Shown here: positions 58,469 through 64,000 of the stretch, one piece after another | Numbering within the stretch: position 1 is the stretch's first letter | Layout: each line of letters starts with the position of its first letter | From: Butyrivibrio sp. AC2005 | GTDB taxonomy: Bacteria > Bacillota > Clostridia > Lachnospirales > Lachnospiraceae | Reading direction: 5' to 3' | NCBI RefSeq assembly: GCF_000424145.1 | Contig: NZ_KE384138.1 | Coordinates: 70,114 to 134,113 of the forward strand | Length of the DNA: 64,000 nt | The notes under the pieces: model-generated | Told to the model about the DNA's origin: nothing | Seen by the model: the letters and a program-made list of their open reading frames with translations, nothing else | The model's database searches: none | Made by a program: the position numbers and the translations under genes

Positions 58469-59716
58469 CTAAAAAACACTCGAAATATCCTGCGCGGATG
58501 CGCCTTCGATACTCCCCTGTACCATGGCAGGCTTGCCACCGCCGCGAACTTCATAATTTTTTCTTAGTTCTGCAAGAACAGCATTACTGTTCAGGCCCGC
58601 ACCCGAACCAATTATAAACCTATATCCGTCCTTGTCACTACCAAAGAATATACCGCAGTAGCCGCCCCTCTTCTCAACAAGGCTGTTGACTACCCGCCGT
58701 ATTACGTTCGGATCTATGTCCCCATCTGTAAAGAGGCAGGCATTTTGGGAATTTTCCGGCAAAGACTCCGCTTCCTTAAGAAGAAGCTTTTCACAGGATT
58801 CCGACAGCTTTCTTTTGAGCTCACTCATCTCCTCCTGCTGCTTCTTAAACTGCGCAGGGACATTCTCAATTCCTGTTGACATTTCGCCCGCAAGTTTTTG
58901 TATCATTGCATGCTCATTATAAAAATACTCAAGTGCCCTAAATCCGCACAGAATGCTGACTCTGGTTCCACCCTTGTAATTCTGTGAGTTTATAACTTTA
59001 AGGATTCCTATTTCGCCTGTTCTTTTCACATGAGGTGCACAGCAGGCACATACATCATATCCGTCAACTTCAACTATTCTAACCGCTCCGGACAACTCTT
59101 TCTTACTGCGGTAGTTTATTTCGGAAAGCTCGTTCTCAGCAGGGTACCATGCACGAATTTCGCGATTTTCATAGATAGCGCGGTTGACTGATTTCTCAAT
59201 ATTCTTAAGCTCCTCCTCAGTAAGCTGCCCGCTGTAATCCATGGTCACAACCGAATCACTCAAATGAAAACCAACATTGTCATATCCGAATCTTGAATTA
59301 ACTATTCCTGAAAAAACATGCTCACCTGAGTGCTGTTGCATATTTGAGAAACGATGCTCCCAGTCAATTTTTCCATAAATTGTCGAACCTTCGGGAAGTT
59401 CCTCTTCAAGATAGTGGCAGATGCTGTCATTTTTTATCTGAACATCAAGAACCTCTATCTTTCGGGCATCATTAATAAATAAGTTGTCTGCCTCTCCCTT
59501 CAGTTTTTCAAGGTCGTCCTCGTTTAATAAAATAAGCACGCCTCTGTCAGGTGTCTGTCCACCCTCTTCCGGAAAGAAAAGTGTCCTGTCCAATGTGACG
59601 GCATAGAGATTCTCTCTGCTATCTGCCTTTTCACAATGCAGTACCTTAGCTGTAAACTCTGTTCCGTATGCATTTTCATCATATAATTTTATTGTCTGTG
59701 AATTCATAATGCACAT
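58469..59716 (-). CDS. Alanyl-tRNA editing protein (AlaX-L type)
   Basis: 415 residues. Editing domain with MQQHSGEHVFSGIV (HxxxH) and CACCAPHVKRTGEIG (Cys and His), which bind zinc; then a helical linker and a C-terminal DHHA1 domain with RGGYCGIFFGSDKDGYRFIIGSGAGLNSNAVLAEL and VRGGGKPAMVQGSIEG. It hydrolyses serine or glycine mischarged on tRNA-Ala. The start codon is not settled (ATG 59716 or 59707). It lies divergent from ktrB. Confidence 0.92.
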   Translation of the reverse strand: MCIMNSQTIKLYDENAYGTEFTAKVLHCEKADSRENLYAVTLDRTLFFPEEGGQTPDRGVLILLNEDDLEKLKGEADNLFINDARKIEVLDVQIKNDSICHYLEEELPEGSTIYGKIDWEHRFSNMQQHSGEHVFSGIVNSRFGYDNVGFHLSDSVVTMDYSGQLTEEELKNIEKSVNRAIYENREIRAWYPAENELSEINYRSKKELSGAVRIVEVDGYDVCACCAPHVKRTGEIGILKVINSQNYKGGTRVSILCGFRALEYFYNEHAMIQKLAGEMSTGIENVPAQFKKQQEEMSELKRKLSESCEKLLLKEAESLPENSQNACLFTDGDIDPNVIRRVVNSLVEKRGGYCGIFFGSDKDGYRFIIGSGAGLNSNAVLAELRKNYEVRGGGKPAMVQGSIEGASAQDISSVF

Positions 59717-59849
59717 TCTAACATATTAAGTAGTGTTATAGAATACCCGGCCCAATCATCATGCACGCTCTTTTTACTGGTTACTTTCTATAAAAAGTGC
59801 TATGATTTTGACGTATTTCAAAACTGCAAAGCATAGGATCGGGTAATAA

Positions 59850-61250
59850 ATGGATAAACCTCAGGATTTATATAATTTATTTTATCGAAACAAATTAAAA
59901 CTGACGCCGGAGCAGATAATTCCGCTAAGTTTTTTTATAACAATAATGGTCGGAGCACTTCTGCTAATGCTCCCTTTTTCATCTGCTACAGGGAACTCCA
60001 CAAGCTTTCTGACAGCTCTTTTTACAGCAACTACATCGGTATGCGTTACCGGACTTGTCGTTGTTGACACCTATGCACACTGGTCATTCTTTGGACAATT
60101 GATAATCATGCTGCTCGCACAGATAGGCGGCCTTGGAATGATTACCATAGCCTCAATGCTGATGGTTCTTGCGCATAAAAAGTTCTCCATGTCGGACAGG
60201 CTTTTGCTTCAGGATTCCTTCAACCTTAATACCAGTACAAAGCTGCTTTTATTTTTATCAAGAGTACTTAAAGGAACCTTTATCGTTGAAGGTGTTGGTG
60301 CTCTTCTTTACTCCTTTGTTTTTATTCCTGAATTTGGTTTTGTACGCGGGCTGTGGATTTCTGTTTTTAATTCAGTCTCCGCTTTTTGTAATGCAGGAAT
60401 GGATGTTATCGGACCAAACAGCCTGACGGATTACCGTAATAATCCGCTAGTGATGGCTGTGACCATGTTTCTGATCATATCCGGAGGCATCGGTTTTGTT
60501 GTCTGGTTTGATATTGCACATGTAATAAGAGAAGGTTTCCGGAAAAGCTTTTCACCTTTAACCATCATCAAAAGGCTCTCTGAACACAGTAAGCTTGTAC
60601 TGAGTTTTACTTCCGTACTGATTTTTGGCGGAATGCTTGTTTTTCTTTTTACAGAATATAATAACCCTGAAACTATCGGGGATCTTAGCTTTGGAGGTAA
60701 GCTCGCTAATTGCCTTTTTGAATCCGTAACCCTAAGAACAGCCGGTTTCGCCACAATCCCACAGGAAGGTCTGACGACGCCCTCCTGCCTTATCTCTTAT
60801 CTATGGATGTTTATCGGCGGTTCACCTATAGGAACTGCGGGCGGAATAAAAACAGTCACCATGTTTCTTCTTATCATGAATGTCCGTTCCTATGTAATGA
60901 ATTCAGATTCCAAGGTAATATTTAAGCGACAGGTTGCAGAGGAATCAATGAGAAAAGCTTCCGCTGTTGCTCTTGTCGAAGCAGGCGCCATTTTAATCCT
61001 TACATTTATATTATGTATTGTTAACCCTGTTCCTCTTGAGGATGCACTTTTTGAAATCACCAGTGCATGCGGAACCGTAGGACTTTCACGAGGCTTAACC
61101 CCCTCTCTTGGAACGCTGGGTCGTATAACCGTAGTTATAGCCATGTATTTGGGAAGAATAGGTCCCATATCACTGGTTGCATTTCTTTCAAGAAGTAACT
61201 CTGAAAATGATAAGATCAGTTATGCCAGAGGCATTTTTTACGTCGGATAA
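59850..61250 (+). CDS. ktrB: Potassium uptake channel subunit KtrB/TrkH
   Basis: 466 residues, eight or more helices with four pore loops: TTSVCVTGLVVVDT, NSVSAFCNAGMDVIG, ESVTLRTAGFATI and EITSACGTVGLSRG. The glycines of the selectivity filter are in place. It moves K+ across the membrane with the KtrA ring bound inside. The ktrA gene starts 12 bases later. Confidence 0.94.
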   Translation: MDKPQDLYNLFYRNKLKLTPEQIIPLSFFITIMVGALLLMLPFSSATGNSTSFLTALFTATTSVCVTGLVVVDTYAHWSFFGQLIIMLLAQIGGLGMITIASMLMVLAHKKFSMSDRLLLQDSFNLNTSTKLLLFLSRVLKGTFIVEGVGALLYSFVFIPEFGFVRGLWISVFNSVSAFCNAGMDVIGPNSLTDYRNNPLVMAVTMFLIISGGIGFVVWFDIAHVIREGFRKSFSPLTIIKRLSEHSKLVLSFTSVLIFGGMLVFLFTEYNNPETIGDLSFGGKLANCLFESVTLRTAGFATIPQEGLTTPSCLISYLWMFIGGSPIGTAGGIKTVTMFLLIMNVRSYVMNSDSKVIFKRQVAEESMRKASAVALVEAGAILILTFILCIVNPVPLEDALFEITSACGTVGLSRGLTPSLGTLGRITVVIAMYLGRIGPISLVAFLSRSNSENDKISYARGIFYVG

Positions 61251-61262
61251 AAAGGAGACATT

Positions 61263-61916
61263 ATGAAAAAATCAATAGCTGTTTTAGGTCTTGGACAATA
61301 TGGTTATGCCCTTGCAGAGAGTTTATATGCTCTTGGTCAGGATGTACTTGTGGCAGACCACAATGAAAAAGCCGTGCGCGATATCGCCCCCAAAGTAACT
61401 ACTGCTGTCTGTGCGGATTTGGAAAATGAAGATGACCTTATTTCTCTTGGACTTCAGAATATGGATGTTGTCATCACCTGTATGGGTGCAAACCTTGCCG
61501 CAAGCATACTGGCCATATCCATCGCCAAGGAAGAAGGTGTACCTGTGGTCATCGCCAAGGCCTCGTCTCCCCGTATGAAAAGTATACTTAAAAGAGCCGG
61601 TGCCGATAAAATCATAGACCCTGAGCAGGAAAGCGGTATACGTTCCGCAAGAATACTTGCATCTCAGTTCATACATGATTACTTTGAGCTTGATGAAAAT
61701 CTTTGCATGGTTGAGCTAAAGCCGAAAAAGTCATGGGTTGGCAAGAACCTTATTGAGCTTAATCTCAGAAAAAGATACAACATGAATGTAGCCGCCATAA
61801 AGACAGATGGGGAGTACTGGGGATCCGTCAATCCGTCAAAGGAGCTTAAGGATAATAATCTTCTCATGGTTATCATTGAGAAAAAGGATGTAAACAGAAT
61901 TCAAAAATTTGAATAA
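61263..61916 (+). CDS. ktrA: Potassium uptake regulatory subunit KtrA/TrkA
   Basis: 217 residues. RCK-N domain with the NAD/ATP loop VLGLGQYGYALAESLYALGQDVLVADHN and an RCK-C domain (about 140-217). It gates KtrB in response to ATP, ADP or c-di-AMP. AAAGGAG precedes the ATG. Confidence 0.94.
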   Translation: MKKSIAVLGLGQYGYALAESLYALGQDVLVADHNEKAVRDIAPKVTTAVCADLENEDDLISLGLQNMDVVITCMGANLAASILAISIAKEEGVPVVIAKASSPRMKSILKRAGADKIIDPEQESGIRSARILASQFIHDYFELDENLCMVELKPKKSWVGKNLIELNLRKRYNMNVAAIKTDGEYWGSVNPSKELKDNNLLMVIIEKKDVNRIQKFE

Positions 61917-61995
61917 ATGTCTTATTTATAAAAGAATTATATATTTATTAAAAATTGATAACTTTTGCTCGTATTATAAGCAAAGCAACAAAAGA

Positions 61996-62033
61996 GGGTG
62001 TAAAATGAAATAAGGAATTTACATCCTTTTTTT
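61996..62033 (+). terminator. Terminator containing a Met-Lys-stop mini-ORF
   Basis: GGGTGTAAA pairs with TTTACATCC (one wobble), then TTTTTTT. The loop contains ATGAAATAA, preceded by GAGGGTG. It may end ktrA transcripts or act as an attenuator ahead of the chemoreceptor gene, whose ACGGAGG site follows 10 bases later. Confidence 0.55.
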
Positions 62034-62056
62034 ATGTAATTTACGGAGGCTTAGTT

Positions 62057-63778
62057 ATGGAGGCAAAGGTTAGAAAAGGTAAGCTTATTCAAAATCTGAT
62101 ACTCATTTCAATTGCAGCCATCATCGGTATGGCTATTATTCTCACCGCCATCAGTTCTTACGAAATAACAAGCACTTATAACTCTATGATTCAGGAAGAG
62201 CTGAAGGTAGGTGCAGAACATCTAAAGAGCGAATGTGATAATGTCTGGGATGGTGACTGGTCCTATGTGGACGGTCAGCTCTATAAGGGCGAAGAAAATG
62301 TAATGGAAGAATACCAGAGCATCATGGATGAACTCCACGCAGAGACAGGAATTGAATATACCCTGTTTTATATGGATACCCGTGTCATTACAACTCTTAC
62401 AGAAAATGGCAAGCGCCTTACAGGATATAAGTGTTCCCAGGAAACATCAGAGCATGTGCTGAATGCAAAAACCGAATACTATTCCCCCAAAGCTAATATT
62501 CAGGGTACTTCCGAAAGATATTATATTTACTACGCTCCGATGTTGCAGTCTGATGGAACAATAGCAGGTATGGTATTTGCAGGAAGAGCTGTTCATGATG
62601 TTGAGACAAGAATTAACAGTATTCTTTATACAATGATCGGCATATCCGCTGCTCTTGTGATTATTCTTTCAATAATCGGTTATATTGTATCAAGCAAGAT
62701 TTCAGTTAAAATGCGTGCCATTGCAGATGAACTTGATCATCTTTCTCAGGGCACATTGCAGCTTAATATTGATGAAACCTCAGTAGCAAGAAACGATGAA
62801 ATAGGTCTCCTGGCAGATGGTGCAAAAACCCTGAGCAATAAGCTTGGTGAAGTAATCAGGACAACCATGAATATGTCAAATGAGCTGAAGAAATCAGGTT
62901 CCGAGCTATCTGACTCCGCAAACCAGGCTTCTCAGGCATCAAGCCAGGTAAGTGAAGCAATCGATGAAATTTCAAAGGGTGCCGTGTCCCAGGCTGAAAG
63001 CGTAGAAACCGCTGCCGGTAACACTCAGGAAATCGGAAATAATATTGAAGTCGTTACAGATAATGTTGATCAACTGCAGAATTATGCAAAGGAAATGAAG
63101 GAATCCTGTATAGCAGCGATGGATGCACTTAACAGACTGATATCTCAGAGTAATGAAGTACAGGCTTCCGTACGTGAGATTGGGCAGACCATTGATTCTA
63201 CCAATGAGTCAGCAAAGGAGATTTCAAAATTCTCAGAGGCCATCACAAATATTGCTTCCCAGACTAATCTCCTCTCACTCAATGCTTCCATAGAGGCAGC
63301 CCGTGCAGGCGATGCCGGAAAGGGCTTCGCAGTTGTTGCTACCGAGATCGGTCAGCTTGCTGTTCAGAGTAGCGAAAGCGCTGATGAAATCAAGAAGATC
63401 GTTGAAAAGCTTGTTGCGGATTCTGAGGCTTCCGTAGAAGTTATGCAGAAGCTCAATGCAAACTTCGAAGTTCAGGAAACACAGCTTGATGATACCAAGA
63501 GTAACATGCAGAGCATGGCAGACAATGTTGATAATGTATCCGAGAGTACAGAGAATATCTCCTCTCGTATAGAAGAGCTCAATTCCGCAAAGGATCATCT
63601 TGTGAACATTATCTCTGATCTGTCAGCTATTTCTGAAGAGAATGCTGCTTCCGCTGAGGAAACCAATGCTTCCATGCAGGAGCTTAACGCTACCTTCACA
63701 ATCATTACTGAAGCTGCCGGTAGTCTTCAGGATCTTGCAGCCAACATGACGGATGTAATAAGCTACTTCAAGCCGTAA
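62057..63778 (+). CDS. Methyl-accepting chemotaxis protein
   Basis: 573 residues. Membrane helix 1 (11-33), an extracellular single-Cache-like domain (about 38-190; TEYYSPKANIQGTSERYYIYYAPMLQSDGTIAGMVFAG), helix 2 (195-217), HAMP (218-270) and a long cytoplasmic coiled coil with the hairpin tip ITNIASQTNLLSLNASIEAARAG. Sensory signals change CheA activity through the tip. The ligand is unknown. Hairpin element D follows its stop codon. Confidence 0.95.
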   Translation: MEAKVRKGKLIQNLILISIAAIIGMAIILTAISSYEITSTYNSMIQEELKVGAEHLKSECDNVWDGDWSYVDGQLYKGEENVMEEYQSIMDELHAETGIEYTLFYMDTRVITTLTENGKRLTGYKCSQETSEHVLNAKTEYYSPKANIQGTSERYYIYYAPMLQSDGTIAGMVFAGRAVHDVETRINSILYTMIGISAALVIILSIIGYIVSSKISVKMRAIADELDHLSQGTLQLNIDETSVARNDEIGLLADGAKTLSNKLGEVIRTTMNMSNELKKSGSELSDSANQASQASSQVSEAIDEISKGAVSQAESVETAAGNTQEIGNNIEVVTDNVDQLQNYAKEMKESCIAAMDALNRLISQSNEVQASVREIGQTIDSTNESAKEISKFSEAITNIASQTNLLSLNASIEAARAGDAGKGFAVVATEIGQLAVQSSESADEIKKIVEKLVADSEASVEVMQKLNANFEVQETQLDDTKSNMQSMADNVDNVSESTENISSRIEELNSAKDHLVNIISDLSAISEENAASAEETNASMQELNATFTIITEAAGSLQDLAANMTDVISYFKP

Positions 63779-63789
63779 TAGAGTAATAC

Positions 63790-63868
63790 GCCCCCGGCAT
63801 ATATGTTCATTTCCAGTCTCGTTACGCTACGCGTATAATCGGCTGGATCTGAACATATATGCCGGGGG
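63790..63868 (+). terminator. Long hairpin element D with conserved apical loop
   Basis: A 19-bp stem (63791-63809 with 63850-63868), a 2x2 internal loop TT/TC, a 5-bp stem (TCCAG/CTGGA) and the loop with CTCGTTA, 12 bases, AATCG. It starts 11 bases after the chemoreceptor stop codon in the same direction and is followed by TTTTTT. Confidence 0.88.
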
Positions 63869-63908
63869 TTTTTTATGGTATTGCTTCTAATGGCATTGCG
63901 GTTCAGGC

Positions 63909-64000
63909 TACCCTGATTGCAACAATTCTTACTGTTTTCAGGGTAGTTGTTGTAGGAGCTTACCCTGAGTACAACAATTCTTGGCATTTTCAGGGCAGTT
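63909..64000 (+). repeat. 52-bp tandem repeat, cut by the window edge
   Basis: TACCCTGA starts at 63909 and 63961. Each unit holds TACCCTGA...TCAGGG(T/C)AG and ACAACAATTCTT words that could form stems. It begins about 40 bases after hairpin element D and continues beyond the window. Confidence 0.6.

Overview
The window reads as a chromosomal segment from a low-to-moderate GC, Gram-positive anaerobe of the Lachnospiraceae type (Butyrivibrio or Roseburia relatives). The indications are: a SigH-type sigma factor with rlmB, mrnC and ispF beside it; the order rpmE, DUF1385, prmC, prfA; ferredoxin-type aldo/keto reductase and DUF362 proteins; AGGAGG-type ribosome binding sites; a near-consensus sigma-A promoter for several units; and c-di-GMP and chemotaxis proteins. 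This assignment rests on gene content and synteny recalled from memory, not on a search. No tRNA, rRNA, CRISPR array or intact transposase was seen.

Layout. 1-10.5 kb: pyrH start, bactofilin, a polysaccharide deacetylase, a secreted protein, truA, thrH, a PAS-GGDEF-EAL protein, an aldo/keto reductase, a glutathione peroxidase homologue, an AlkD-like protein and a DUF362 ferredoxin, nearly all on the minus strand. 10.6-16.2 kb: an AT-rich accessory stretch with gene remnants (a duplicated acetyltransferase tail, a RepA-like plasmid/ICE remnant, a frameshifted small gene), an XRE regulator, a methyltransferase, a second deacetylase, a GNAT enzyme and an orphan PD-(D/E)XK-like protein. 16.2-28 kb: rlmD, a FliD-like protein, a GH3-like membrane protein, a promoter-to-terminator noncoding RNA of about 420 nt, glyA, a lipid kinase, a PAP2 protein, a glycosyltransferase, DUF1653, holA and an ACT protein. 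28-36.4 kb: comEC, a GerMN lipoprotein, a two-component system, comEA and a solute-binding protein. 36.4-43 kb: the arginine genes argD-argB-argJ-GNAT-argC, divergent from argG across a region holding repeated TTTATGCATAAA palindromes. 43-45 kb: a decayed tandem array with an exact 127-bp period, then an Rpn-type nuclease. 45-51 kb: a LytTR regulator, S66 peptidase, DegV, an LprI-like lipoprotein and an HPt protein. 51-58.5 kb: the translation and housekeeping block prfA-prmC-DUF1385-rpmE, sigH-rlmB-mrnC-ispF, and azlCD. 58.5-64 kb: an alanyl-tRNA editing protein, KtrB/KtrA potassium uptake and a chemoreceptor.

The most interesting signals are noncoding. (1) Four (plus one decayed) very long hairpins lie just after stop codons. 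Their outer stems have unrelated sequences, but the apical loop is conserved as CTCRTTR-N10-13-AATCG, and the motif always reads in the direction of the preceding gene. (2) A free-standing structured RNA has a perfect TTGACA-N17-TATAAT promoter and a terminator. (3) A 127-bp phased array carries TTACGTC/GACGTAA motifs. (4) Four REP-like elements lie in one orientation; two of them place their GGATGAGG(G) end where the Shine-Dalgarno of the next gene belongs. Three of the four have short tandem arrays next to them.
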